Shown here piece after piece: positions 1 to 9,500 of a stretch of DNA of 56,420 nt. Source of the DNA: an uncultured Geobacteraceae bacterium (GTDB taxonomy: Bacteria > Desulfobacterota > Desulfuromonadia > Geobacterales > Pseudopelobacteraceae); assembly GCA_903876875.1 (NCBI GenBank), contig CAIRBT010000074.1, forward strand, positions 1 through 56,420, written 5' to 3'. The notes under the pieces are model-generated. The model had not been told where the DNA came from, ran no database searches, and saw nothing but the letters and a program-made list of their open reading frames with translations. The stretch's first letter is position 1. Every line of letters begins with the position of its first letter. The position numbers were made by a program, and so were the translations under genes.

Positions 1-341
1 AGCTTTTTTTCGCGTCCGGTTGAGCGAGTTGTGCGATCTGCTCTTTTTGGTTGCTCGTTTCCAATATCCAGAAGGGCCTCCGGGTGACGGGAGGCAACCC
101 GCAAAAGCACACGTGCCGGGCCTTCCGGTTTACGTCGGCCTTGCTCCCAGTTTCTCAATGTTCCTACACTGATTCCCACGAGGTCTGCAAATTTATCCTG
201 AGAAAGCCCAAATTGCTCACGTAAAGCGCGAACCTCGGTTTCTGGAAATTCAAATGTTCGAGAGGGCTGCATTGTGCCTTTAATTATCTCTGCGCCTTGC
301 TTCACGCTTGCCAACAGTTCCTGAAAAAGTTCATCATTCAT
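1..341 (-). CDS. higA: HigA-type XRE antitoxin, partial (3' end beyond window)
   Basis: Read from ATG at 341 down to the window edge without a stop, about 113 residues. The middle carries a helix-turn-helix of the XRE/HigA type (RALREQFGLSQDKFADLVGI then SVGTLRNWEQGRRKPEGPA), followed by the LLRVASRHPEALL tail common in antitoxins paired with RelE/HigB toxins. Its ATG overlaps the stop of the toxin frame at 334-336 (once the toxin frameshift is corrected), the usual toxin-first HigBA arrangement. Expected role: neutralise the toxin and repress the operon. The C-terminus is outside the window, so completeness cannot be judged. Confidence 0.8.
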   Translation of the reverse strand, partial: MNDELFQELLASVKQGAEIIKGTMQPSRTFEFPETEVRALREQFGLSQDKFADLVGISVGTLRNWEQGRRKPEGPARVLLRVASRHPEALLDIGNEQPKRADRTTRSTGREKK

Positions 342-673
342 GATATTCCTCCTCAACGATCTTCTTGAGTTGTTTAAGTTGGTCTTGTGTAAGATTCTCC
401 TGCACGTTTTTGGGATACATGAACAACAGAAGAATAGTACCTCTCTCTGTAAACGCAGTAGTAGATTATTCTTGCACCCCCGCTTTTGCCCCGTCCTTCC
501 AAGCCCCATCTTACTTTACGGAGTCCACCACCGCCGGGAATAACTTTCCCGGCATCAGGTCGCTCCAGTAATGTTGCCTGAAACAGACGATATTCCTCGT
601 CAGATAGGTTGGATAAAAGCTGTTTGGTAAATATGGGGGGTTCAGCAATGATCATATGATAGGTATACGTCAT
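334..673 (-). pseudogene. higB: HigB/RelE-superfamily toxin, frameshifted
   Basis: The first two thirds read as a HigB2-like mRNA interferase (EPPIFTKQLLSNLSDEEYR, GKVIPGGGGLRKVRW, GRGKSGGARIIYYC). After the residues YYCVYRE the frame drifts into a non-family tail and stops at 374. Shifting frame at the AG-rich run near 441-449 restores the expected ending (GTILLLFMYPKNVQENL, then a Lys/Glu-rich tail) and a TGA at 334-336 overlapping the antitoxin start. The length fits a one-base insertion or a two-base AG contraction. Either the toxin is dead, which would fit the mobile debris around it, or this is a sequencing error. The start may be the ATG at 673 or the one at 655 (MIIAEPP), the latter fitting the family better. 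Confidence 0.75.
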
Positions 674-728
674 TGACGCAGTAAAGTCAATCTGAGGAAT
701 AAGGAAACCGGCGCTTTGCCGGTTTCCT

Positions 729-1229
729 TTAGACCGTGTATCCGTTCATTTCAATTTCAAAGGGTGACTTATGCGCACTTTCCACAAAACTCAACAGTCT
801 ATTGATATTCTCAAGGGCGTATTCTCTGGTGTCTCGTCCTTCCCATTTGTTTTCAAAGTATTTTTCAAGAAAAGGATATTCAGGGCCGTCTTCGCAGTCG
901 TAGCGGCAGTATTCATTCCATACTTCATCGAATTTTCCTCTTTTGTCTACCGGGAGATACAGGCGAAAGCGCAACATAGCTTTTATTTGTTGAGGGAAGG
1001 TGTTGACAAGAGTGTAGTAAACGCTCCTATGCCTGTTTTCTCCCGTGGTTTCACGGCAATAGTACCTCTGGTCGAGACTCATCAACGCGTCGAGAAACGC
1101 CTCATGGAAGTCAATGGCTGCTTTCTGCATTTCTTTTCGGTCAGAAACTCTTATGGCGGTGTTGTAGCCGATAAGCCCTCCGATTGTAGTTCCGATGAGA
1201 GAAAAGATGACGCTCATATTGTCAACCAT
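729..1229 (-). CDS. Hypothetical protein with N-terminal membrane segment
   Basis: 166 residues. An N-terminal hydrophobic, Gly-rich stretch ([20 protein letters not shown]) is a likely single membrane anchor. The rest is soluble and rich in aromatic and charged residues, with no family I recognise. The start could be 1229 or the internal Met at 1217. Its 5' end abuts the truncated integrase read on the other strand, so it probably belongs to the mobile-element region. Function unknown. Confidence 0.5.
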   Translation of the reverse strand: MVDNMSVIFSLIGTTIGGLIGYNTAIRVSDRKEMQKAAIDFHEAFLDALMSLDQRYYCRETTGENRHRSVYYTLVNTFPQQIKAMLRFRLYLPVDKRGKFDEVWNEYCRYDCEDGPEYPFLEKYFENKWEGRDTREYALENINRLLSFVESAHKSPFEIEMNGYTV

Positions 1230-1242
1230 AAAGACTTCTCTG

Positions 1243-1788
1243 ATGGCAATTCAATGGATCAGGCTAAGGGATTTCAATTTCGACGTCAATATCCTTACCA
1301 TTCACGGAAAGGGGAAAAAAGACCGTACCGTACCGTTACCAGAATCAATCCTGCCGGAACTGAAGGCGCAGATTAAAGTAATCAGCGAACTGCATGACCA
1401 TGATCTGGCTGACGGTTACGACGGAGTGTTTCTGGACGATGCTGTTGAGACGAAATATCCCAAAGCTCCGAAGGAGTTTATCCACCAATGGTTTTTCCCG
1501 ATGAAAACTCTTACGGTGGCGGAGAACGGTGAACGGCGGCGGTATCATCTTCATGAATCAGACTTGCAAAGGGCGCTCTCCTATGCTGTCCGCAAAGCGA
1601 AGATCCCCAAAAAAGTCACCTCCCACATCTTCCGCCACTCCTTTGCAACCCACCTGCTCCAAGCCGGCTATGATATACGTGTTATCCAGAACCTGCTCGG
1701 CCATTCCAGCCTGAAGACGACCATGATCTACACCCATTGCGTGCTGGTCAGGACGATAAAAGAGCCGAAAAGCCCGCTGGATTTTTGA
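1243..1788 (+). pseudogene. Integron-type tyrosine recombinase, C-terminal remnant
   Basis: Only the C-terminal catalytic part of an integrase remains. It shows [14 protein letters not shown], then the extra segment typical of IntI-class enzymes ([29 protein letters not shown]), then [18 protein letters not shown] and [19 protein letters not shown], ending in [15 protein letters not shown] with the nucleophile Tyr. The N-terminal SAM-like domain and the first catalytic Arg box are missing: homology starts abruptly near 1250, where the sequence joins the opposite-strand gene. No attI/attC-like array is visible nearby. A scar of a former integron or island, inactive as it stands. Confidence 0.8.
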
Positions 1789-1860
1789 TCTCCATAAATA
1801 GGCTCAGATTAACCTCGGATTGATTGACGTACAAATTTTAAATTATGTGGTGACTTGTAT

Positions 1861-2259
1861 ATGGCGCATCCCCTTATTCATCCAGAGGAGTGGCTCATTC
1901 TTCCAGAAGAAGAGCGATTATTGACAAACCGTACTCCTCGTGGGCGATTGGGATTTGCAGTTCTTTTGAATTTTTTTCAGGTCAAGGGAAGGTTTCCTAA
2001 TCGTCAGGGGGAGGTTGGCAAAGATATTGTTACCAGCATTGCTGAGCAAATCGGAGTTCCCGTCGAAGCATGGTATGCCCTGGATTGGGAAGGGCGGACC
2101 ATTAAACGTCACCGTGCAGATATTCGTGAATGGTGTGGATTCCGAGAAGTTACGCTTTCTGATTTGGAAAATTTCAGACGCTGGCTGATTGAGGAAATTA
2201 TCCCTCAAGGGTATCGGGCGGATCGCGTGCGAGAAGCCCTCGGAGATTGCCTGACTTAG
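1861..2259 (+). pseudogene. Tn3-family transposase N-terminal fragment (DUF4158-like)
   Basis: About 132 residues from ATG 1861 resembling the N-terminal domain of Tn3-family TnpA: RLGFAVLLNFFQVKGRFPNR, a segment predicting DIVTSIAEQIGV, then HRADIREWCGFREVT. Complete Tn3 transposases are near 1000 residues; here the frame stops at 2259 and no DDE catalytic part follows. With the integrase remnant just upstream this marks the left end of the window as degraded mobile DNA. Confidence 0.7.
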
Positions 2260-2425
2260 GAGAAATCTGCTCTCGCCCAGCCGGTTTTCGCGACAATTTC
2301 CTACATCCAACAGACTCCGAGACAGTGGCTTAAAGCAGACTCACAATAGTCGTTGTCTTAGTGTTATAAATGTGCAATAATCCCATTTAATCAGTTATGC
2401 GATTCTTCTCCTCCCCGGGGGCACC

Positions 2426-3340
2426 TTGCTCGTACCCGAAGCGACCATAAAAAACGGTGAAGCCGACCCCACTGAACGGAACAATGCGTTGCTCATGGCG
2501 TTATGGCGGTTGTTGGTTCCGGTGGCCAGGTTGTGTTTGGCACAAGGGGAAACCTACGCTGCTGCCGACGATCTCCTGAAGAAAGCGTTTGTTCAGGAAG
2601 CTGCTGCCCTGCAACCGGGGGCACCGGGTCATGGCATGGTCAGTCGTGTCAGCACGGCAACCGGCATAAACCGTCGTGAAGTAACACGTCTGACGAAGCT
2701 CGGAGCCCAAAAACGGCAGGTTAAGCAACCGCTCGTGAGTGAGCTGTTTGCCCGCTGGACAACGGGTTCCGGGTGGAGAGACAGCAGCGGAACACCTCTG
2801 GTGCTGAAGCGTCAAGGAGGGGAACCCAGTTTCGAAGCCTTGGCTCAGGAGATCACGCGGGATGTGCATCCCCGCAGCCTGTTAGATGAAATGCTCCGGC
2901 TTGGCATCGCACGCCATGATGAGGAACAGGATATGGTCTCTCTCAATGGTGACAGTTTTGTCCCTGCCAACGATTCCCGTCATATGCTCAATTTTCTGAG
3001 TGATAACGTTGGCGACCATCTAGTGGGAGCGGTATCAAACCTGCTGCATAATGGCACGGGGCACCTTGAACAGGCGGTTTTTGCCGATGGTCTTTCTCCT
3101 GAGTCCATTGAAGCGTTACGCCCGGTTGTCATGGAACAGTGGCACGCTCTGCGTAATGCACTGGTGCCACAACTGACAAAGCATATTGAGGCCGATACCG
3201 CTGCCCAACTGCCACAAACTCAGCGGATACGTATCGGCCTGTACAGTTTTACCGAACCGGTTAGCAGTGGTGAGCCTGCCGTGGGCAAAGCGGTCGCCAG
3301 GAAAAAATCACGATCTTCAGCTAAGGAGCCACCGAAATGA
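2426..3340 (+). CDS. DUF6502-like protein
   Basis: 304 residues if read from TTG 2426; the first ATG in frame is about 23 codons later (2495), and no clear ribosome site decides between them. The sequence looks like the DUF6502 family: an N-terminal helical part (LLMALWRLLVPVARLCLAQG), a DNA-binding-like segment (VSTATGINRREVTRL), and a C-terminal alpha/beta region ending near RIGLYSFTEPV. The family has no firm function; the first part resembles a winged helix and could be regulatory. Its stop overlaps the start of the next gene (ATGA at 3337), so the two are probably co-translated and it likely belongs to the exported-protein/polysaccharide run that follows. Confidence 0.55.
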   Translation: MLVPEATIKNGEADPTERNNALLMALWRLLVPVARLCLAQGETYAAADDLLKKAFVQEAAALQPGAPGHGMVSRVSTATGINRREVTRLTKLGAQKRQVKQPLVSELFARWTTGSGWRDSSGTPLVLKRQGGEPSFEALAQEITRDVHPRSLLDEMLRLGIARHDEEQDMVSLNGDSFVPANDSRHMLNFLSDNVGDHLVGAVSNLLHNGTGHLEQAVFADGLSPESIEALRPVVMEQWHALRNALVPQLTKHIEADTAAQLPQTQRIRIGLYSFTEPVSSGEPAVGKAVARKKSRSSAKEPPK

Positions 3341-5037
3341 ACTGGATGTCTGCCACACTGTTTCGCTGGTGGCTTTTCACCATACTACTGACCGGCATGG
3401 TATGCAGTGCCGGGTGCGGTGCCAGTACCAACCTCGAAAGCAACGCAAGCCCGGGTGTTGGCACCGGTGGGACCGGGGTTGCCAAGATTGATGTAACCGA
3501 TGCGGCGTCCGTCCGTTTGGCACATGTCTACGTAACCGTAACCGGAGTGGCGTTCCACGCTGATACAAAAGCGGCATTTTCGGCGAGCGGAACCGGCTGG
3601 CAGACCTTCCAATTTAACACTCCACAAACGGTTGACCTGGCTGCACTCTCGAATGGAATCACCTACGCAGATCAGCATAACGGTGCGTCTCTCTTCAATG
3701 GTGTGCAGCTTCCGGTTGGAACATACCATCAACTTCGATTGTTTTTGGCCTCCAGCGAAGAGGCATACAGGGGAACAATCACGGGGCTTACCTATAACAA
3801 TGAAGTAATAGTTACCGGTGACCCGACGGAATACCCGCTGCGGGTGCCCTCTCCGGACGGGGGGATCAGAATTACTCCGGACGCTGCTATAACCGTAACC
3901 AGCAATGGCGAGGTTAGTGTGACCGTGGATTTTAATCTTGCCGATGATGTGGTGCTGGTTTACCCCAATGGTACATCGGAACCTCCAGAATATGTTTTAA
4001 AGCCGCGTCTCGGCTATTTTAATATGAAAAGAGTCGGTGCCGTGAAAGGGAACATCGGGTTCACCAATATCTCCACATCCTCTGTCGAAGTGAAGGCTGA
4101 ACAGGTGGACACGGTCCTTGGCACTCGGGTCGTTCGGAGAGCAACCACGGTAAACAAATCAGATCCACAATTCAAGCTGTATCCACTACCGATTTTTGGC
4201 GATGCAACTACCGCCCGGTATGACCTCGTGGTGCGGGGGCGCAATGTGCAGACCGCTATTATCAAGGGGGTAATCGTGCATCGCGGCACGAAAACAGTGA
4301 ACGCCGTTGATCTGGGTACCATAACCCTGCAACAGGGAGGTCAATTTTCTGTGAAGCTTGCTGCCGAGGTGCATCCCACCGGTGCTTGGCTCACCTTTTA
4401 TCAGACTATCGCCGGTGACCCAATTCCCTATGAGCTCAGGTATCGCCATCTTGATCCCTATACCGGCACATTTGGCTCGGCACTCGGTCTCTCTGCCGAG
4501 CCCCTTCAGGTGGCGTCCTATTCTCCCGGCGTAACGCCGCGCTTTAGCCCGGACAGCACAAGTCAGGGGACCTTCACGATGGTTATGAATGCCGGTAGCC
4601 TCTATGCCCAGGGTGCGCCGGTTCCAATCCTGCGGGGGAAAGCCGGGCAGTCGATTCCGTTGATTGTACCACAGGAAAGTTGGCCCCAGCCGGTTTCCGG
4701 CACTTCGCCCGGCTCGATTACCTGCCAGTTCAATCGGGGGCAGATGGGATCCGGATCGAGTAACATAAACAAAGGACAGCTCTTTATTACGAACGGCGGG
4801 ATGATTATAGACAGCCTTGTCACGGCAAATGTTACCGGCTCGATTGGAAAAGCTATGGCAGCGGGGGGAGGAGCAAATAATCCGATAACAATCTCTAACC
4901 TTCCGAGCGGTGTGGAGGGTGCGATGTATAACGTCTTTGCGCTGGGTTGGGGCAAAGGAGTACTGATGGGAGGCACCATGCGTGATGTTGACCTTACCAG
5001 GGGTGGCAACGTGACCGCAGTTATACCGATGTATTAA
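3337..5037 (+). CDS. Secreted lipoprotein with DUF4382-like domain
   Basis: 566 residues. The N-terminus has a hydrophobic signal and a Cys in a lipobox-like context (MVCSAGCGAS), so a lipid-anchored envelope protein is likely. The following ~200 residues (VAKIDVTDAA, VYVTVTGVAFH, VQLPVGTYHQLRL) match the pattern of DUF4382, a beta-sandwich found in lipoproteins. The remainder is beta-rich with Gly/Ser/Thr-rich segments and no catalytic motif. It overlaps the upstream gene by 4 bases. Role unknown; the location suggests an envelope function linked to the polysaccharide genes downstream. Confidence 0.6.
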   Translation: MNWMSATLFRWWLFTILLTGMVCSAGCGASTNLESNASPGVGTGGTGVAKIDVTDAASVRLAHVYVTVTGVAFHADTKAAFSASGTGWQTFQFNTPQTVDLAALSNGITYADQHNGASLFNGVQLPVGTYHQLRLFLASSEEAYRGTITGLTYNNEVIVTGDPTEYPLRVPSPDGGIRITPDAAITVTSNGEVSVTVDFNLADDVVLVYPNGTSEPPEYVLKPRLGYFNMKRVGAVKGNIGFTNISTSSVEVKAEQVDTVLGTRVVRRATTVNKSDPQFKLYPLPIFGDATTARYDLVVRGRNVQTAIIKGVIVHRGTKTVNAVDLGTITLQQGGQFSVKLAAEVHPTGAWLTFYQTIAGDPIPYELRYRHLDPYTGTFGSALGLSAEPLQVASYSPGVTPRFSPDSTSQGTFTMVMNAGSLYAQGAPVPILRGKAGQSIPLIVPQESWPQPVSGTSPGSITCQFNRGQMGSGSSNINKGQLFITNGGMIIDSLVTANVTGSIGKAMAAGGGANNPITISNLPSGVEGAMYNVFALGWGKGVLMGGTMRDVDLTRGGNVTAVIPMY

Positions 5038-5075
5038 GGTGGCTCGTAACAATAAGCCAGAAAGGGCGTAACAGT

Positions 5076-6083
5076 ATGAAAAAACGCACCATACTCATTC
5101 AGTTGGTCATTTTCGTGATCGGTGCTTCGGTGGGCTATACGACCAACGGCAGATTCAACGATACCAAAAACAAAAAAAACGGTGCCGATCTTCGCCTTAC
5201 CCGTGAAGGGCAAACCTCCTTTATCAATCCGCTGCTTGCCTGTGATAATAGCGCAGATCCACTGACTAATTCCGACATGAAGGTATTTAAATCAGAGGTG
5301 GAACGGTACCTGAACAGCCGCAGCGATAGAGGTAACGTCACAAAAGTCAGTGTCTATTTCAGGGAGCTTATTGATGGCCAGTGGTTCAGTATCGGTGATA
5401 CGGAGCAGTTTATTCCTGCCAGTTTAAGGAAGGTGCCGTTGATGATCGCTCTTCTGAAACAGGGTGAGGCAGAAAAAGATCTTCTTGAACGGAAGGTGGT
5501 GCTGGATTTATCGGTAGATGAAAATTTGAAACAGAATATTAAGCCGTCCCATCCAACGCTGCTTGGCAGCACGTACACCATTCGGGATCTGATTTTCAGG
5601 ATGATTGTCTATTCGGATAATAACGCATTCTTTTACCTGACGCGCATAGTAAAACCTGTAGAATTACAGAAGGTATATTCCACGCTGCGAGTGTTGGACC
5701 GTCCGCAGGGAGCCAGCGATAATTTCATGTCCGTTCAGACCTATGAGTCGTTCTTTCGTGTGCTCTATAATGCAACCTACTTAAGTAGAAGTTCCTCAAG
5801 TTGGGCGTTGTCGATCATGTCCAACTCAGAATTTAAAACCGGTATTGTGGCTGGTGTTCCTCCGGCGGTGGAGGTGTCCCATAAATTTGGTGAGCATTCA
5901 GATGCACCGGGCGCACCGGTTCAGCTGCATGACTGCGGTATTGTCTATCATCCAACCCATCCCTACCTGATCTGCGTCATGTCCCATGGCCCGAATTATG
6001 AGTTTCTCAGTGATGTCATCGCAGGGGTGTCAAAGACCATTTACGGGAAAGTCGATAGCCAGTCGCTGATTAAAACACCATAG
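5076..6083 (+). CDS. Beta-lactamase-fold serine hydrolase, exported
   Basis: 335 residues with an N-terminal hydrophobic export segment (LIQLVIFVIGASVGY). The three signature motifs of class A beta-lactamase / DD-peptidase enzymes are recognisable: S116-L-R-K119 (SxxK), S180-D-N182 (SDN) and K270-F-G (in place of KTG). The sequence between them is diverged from true beta-lactamases, and the third motif is altered, so antibiotic hydrolysis should not be assumed; a peptidoglycan- or ester-directed hydrolase is equally likely. It sits 38 bases after the DUF4382 lipoprotein gene and 19 bases before the next gene, in the same run. Confidence 0.65.
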   Translation: MKKRTILIQLVIFVIGASVGYTTNGRFNDTKNKKNGADLRLTREGQTSFINPLLACDNSADPLTNSDMKVFKSEVERYLNSRSDRGNVTKVSVYFRELIDGQWFSIGDTEQFIPASLRKVPLMIALLKQGEAEKDLLERKVVLDLSVDENLKQNIKPSHPTLLGSTYTIRDLIFRMIVYSDNNAFFYLTRIVKPVELQKVYSTLRVLDRPQGASDNFMSVQTYESFFRVLYNATYLSRSSSSWALSIMSNSEFKTGIVAGVPPAVEVSHKFGEHSDAPGAPVQLHDCGIVYHPTHPYLICVMSHGPNYEFLSDVIAGVSKTIYGKVDSQSLIKTP

Positions 6084-6102
6084 GGCACATGGGGGGACAG
6101 CC

Positions 6103-6549
6103 ATGCGTATGATGAAAAAAATATGCCTTGTGGCCGGGTGTCTGGCGACCCTGCTCGGCAGTGAAGCCAATGCCGATATTCTTGGTTATCCGTGGTCTAC
6201 GTGGGGTGATGTCTCCTATTCCCCCGGCGGTGCCACCGACAAGGGAACCATTGCCACTGTCTCTGCTGAGCAGGGGATTGACTGGTTACACCTGGGAGAG
6301 AGTGGGTGGGTATTCAATACCTTTGCCGGAATTGGTCTGTCGACGTCGGATCATGCTGAGGAGTATTGGAACAATAAGGCAAAGCCTGCCGTTGGCGCAA
6401 AAATAAAGAAATCTTTTGATTCTGGAGTGGAAGTCAATCTGGGATTGCGGGGTGAATATGCTGATTACTTCAACAACCGTGGTGCCGATGAGCTGCGGGG
6501 GGTCGCCTTTATACAGTGGTCTGCAAGTGGCAACTGGAAAAAAAAGTAA
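6103..6549 (+). CDS. Small exported protein, possibly outer-membrane beta-barrel
   Basis: 148 residues. A Sec-type signal peptide is clear (MKKICLVAGCLATLLGSEANA, with the start at 6103 or the Met pair just inside). The mature part has alternating aromatic/small residues and Gly-rich turns (WVFNTFAGIGLSTS, VEVNLGLRGEYADYF), ending in aromatic residues before a Lys tail; this is compatible with a small outer-membrane barrel. Immediately upstream of the polysaccharide synthase fusion, so it may help export or modify the polymer. No family assigned. Confidence 0.5.
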   Translation: MRMMKKICLVAGCLATLLGSEANADILGYPWSTWGDVSYSPGGATDKGTIATVSAEQGIDWLHLGESGWVFNTFAGIGLSTSDHAEEYWNNKAKPAVGAKIKKSFDSGVEVNLGLRGEYADYFNNRGADELRGVAFIQWSASGNWKKK

Positions 6550-6564
6550 GATTGGAATGTTGCA

Positions 6565-9500
6565 ATGATATTTGAAGATCAGAGCCAGAACCGGTGGCAA
6601 TGGGCCGTAAAAATAGGCGCGGCGATTGGAGTGGTTGTTTTGCTTCTCATGGCCTGTATCGCACGTGACTTTGCCCATAATCCGCTACTGCCAAAGGTCG
6701 CAGCGGTTTCCAACGATGACCCGGCACCCCGGCAGGAGATGATCGCTGCCGTTCCCCCCCTGACAACCGGGGGGGGTGGCGTGGTCGGGGGTGCCTTGAA
6801 AACAGCGGCCTCCCCGCCGACGTTGGCCGGATTAGTGTCGAAACCGTGGATCACCAGTGCCTTCGTGGTGCAGGGGGACCCGCACTCTGTTGCCGATCTG
6901 CAACAGCATCTCAGTAAGTTAGACATGGTCTTTCCCGATTGGTATTCATTCCAGAGCAGTGACGGGAAATTGCACCGTACGGTTGACAGCCGACTGCAGA
7001 CAACTCTTACCTCCAGCCGTGTACTCATAGTGCCCCGATTGGCAAATACCGATGCCGGTGGTGTCTGGTGTGGTGATGCCGCCACGGAAATGCTGAAGGA
7101 CTGGGATGCACGCCCCCGTCTGATCTCTGCGCTGATCCAGTCGCTTCTGCAGGATCACGCAGCCGGTCTTAATGTTGATATGGAAGCCCTTGAGCCGGGT
7201 GACCGGGAGAATCTGTTGAACTGGCTGAGTGACCTGGCTGCTGCTCTCCACAAGAAAGGATTGTTCCTTACCATAGACGTCCCGCTCAATGATCTGGCCT
7301 TTGACTATGAAGCCATCGGAAAAATTGCCGATCTGGTGGTCGTCATGGCATACGATGAGCATTTCCCCTCCGGCGTACCGGGTGCCATTGCCGGAAAAGA
7401 GTGGTTCAACGATGGTATAGACGATATGGTTCGCCGTATTTCGCCACATAAATTGCTCGTCTCCCTGGGGGGGTATGGCTATGACTGGAATGTGACCAGC
7501 AGGAAGAGTGCGGTGCCACTTGGCTTTGATGAGGTGATGGCCGTTGCGGCACGTAATCAGGCCGATGCCGAGACCGACGAGCGAACGCTCAACAGTACGT
7601 TTACCTATGACGATGACAACGGGGAACAGCATAAGGTCTGGTTCCTCGACGCCGTAACCGCCTGGAACCAGATGCTGGAAGTCCGCACGCGGGGAATCAA
7701 GGGGATGTCCCTGTGGCGTCTGGGGCTGGAAGAGGCCGCTCTCTGGGATTTTATGTCGCTCAAGGATCCAGGGCGTTTTGACCCCCGTCAGCTCAACCGG
7801 GTGACGGGACGCCCGGTCATCGACGTGGAGGGGTGCGGTGAACTGCTTACGGTTACCGACGCGCCACGGGAAGGGGCGCGTGAACTCACCCTCGACGGGC
7901 GCACCATTGCCTATGCCAATTACAAACAGGTAGCCCATTTCTTTACGGTAAAGCATTTCGGCCATGGGGCGGATAAACAGGTGGCACTGACGTTTGACGA
8001 CGGTCCCGACCCGCTCTGGACCCCTCTGATTCTCCAAGTTCTTAAAAAACATGGGGTTCCGGCCACCTTCTTTGTGGTTGGCGATCAGGCAGAACATTAC
8101 CCGGATATTGTGCGGCGTACCTATGCCGAAGGTCATCTTCTTGGCAATCACTCATTCTCCCATCCGAATTTTGAGGCCATCTCCGCTACGAGGCAGCGGA
8201 TGGAGTTAAATATTACCCAACGCACCATTGAATCAATTACGGGTCATGCAACCCTGCTTTTCCGCTCTCCCTTCGATGCTGATGCCAATCCGGATCGGTC
8301 AACGGCACTTCACAGTCTGTACAATGTCAGTAGCTTGGGCTACGTGATCGTTGGTGCAGATGTGGATTCGGAGGATTATGCCCGCCCCGGCACTGCCCGT
8401 ATCGTTGACAATGTGGTGACCCGACTTCGCACCTCCGGCTCCAACATCGTGCTCATGCATGATGCCGGAGGAAATCGTCAGCAGACGGTTGACGCACTCG
8501 ACATACTTATTCCGAAGCTTCTGGCTGACGGTTATGAGTTTATCGGAGTGGAACAACTGATGGAAACCCCCCGTTCGACGGTCATGTCCCCACTGGTACC
8601 CGCCGAGCGGTTCGTCACCTTGAGCGGGTATCTCCTTGGCTGGATGAGGACTGGGGGGTGGAAAGTCCTTGAAGTCCTGTTTCTGGTGGCAACGGCCATT
8701 GCCATTGCCCGGATTCTCTTTGTCGGCTGGTTTGCCATCAGGGCACGGAATGGTGTTGCGACATCGGCTGCAGAATTATCCCCCCCGGTTGCCGTTGTCG
8801 TACCGGTATTTAATGAAGCCACCGTCATTCGGCGTACCCTTGAAGCGTTGCTTGCCAGTGACTATCCCCGACTGCGAATAGTTGTGGTAGACGATGGCAG
8901 CACCGATGAAACCGCCCGCATCGTTGCCGACATGGCATGCCAGCATCCGAGTATTCAGTTGGTGCAGCGTCCCAACGGAGGCAAACATGCCGCACTCAAT
9001 CAGGGGTTTCGTGAGGCGGCGGAAGAGTTTATTGTTACCATCGACGGGGATACCATGGTGCTCCCCCACACCATCAGGCATCTCATGGTGCCTTTTGCGA
9101 ACCCGGTTGTGGATGCCGTCTGTGGCAACGTTCAGGTGGGCAATGTCACCAATCTGCTTACCGCCTTTCAGGATGTGGAGTATGTCACGTCCCAGAACTA
9201 TGACCGCCGTGCCTTTGAGTCCCTTAACTGTATTTCGGTGGTGCCGGGAGCAACCGGGGCGTGGCGACGGAGTAGCGTGCTCGCCGCTGGAGGCTATTCG
9301 GTTGATACCCTTACCGAGGATGCCGATCTCACTCTGACAATGCTGACGGCCGGCGGGCGTATTGTTTACGCACCGGAAGCACGCTCCATCACTGAAGCAC
9401 CGGAAAGCCCGGCGGCACTCTATAAACAGCGGTTCCGCTGGAGCTTCGGCACGTTCCAGTGCCTCTGGAAACATCGGCGGCAGTTCGGTACAGGTGCCTT

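Noticed and set aside
771..1376. 201-residue forward frame
   Set aside because: Antisense to the 729-1229 gene and out of frame with the integrase; composition is not protein-like.
6946..8151. 401-residue reverse open frame
   Set aside because: Lies antisense to the GH18/NodB/GT2 gene, whose motifs are unmistakable; no ribosome site or domain.
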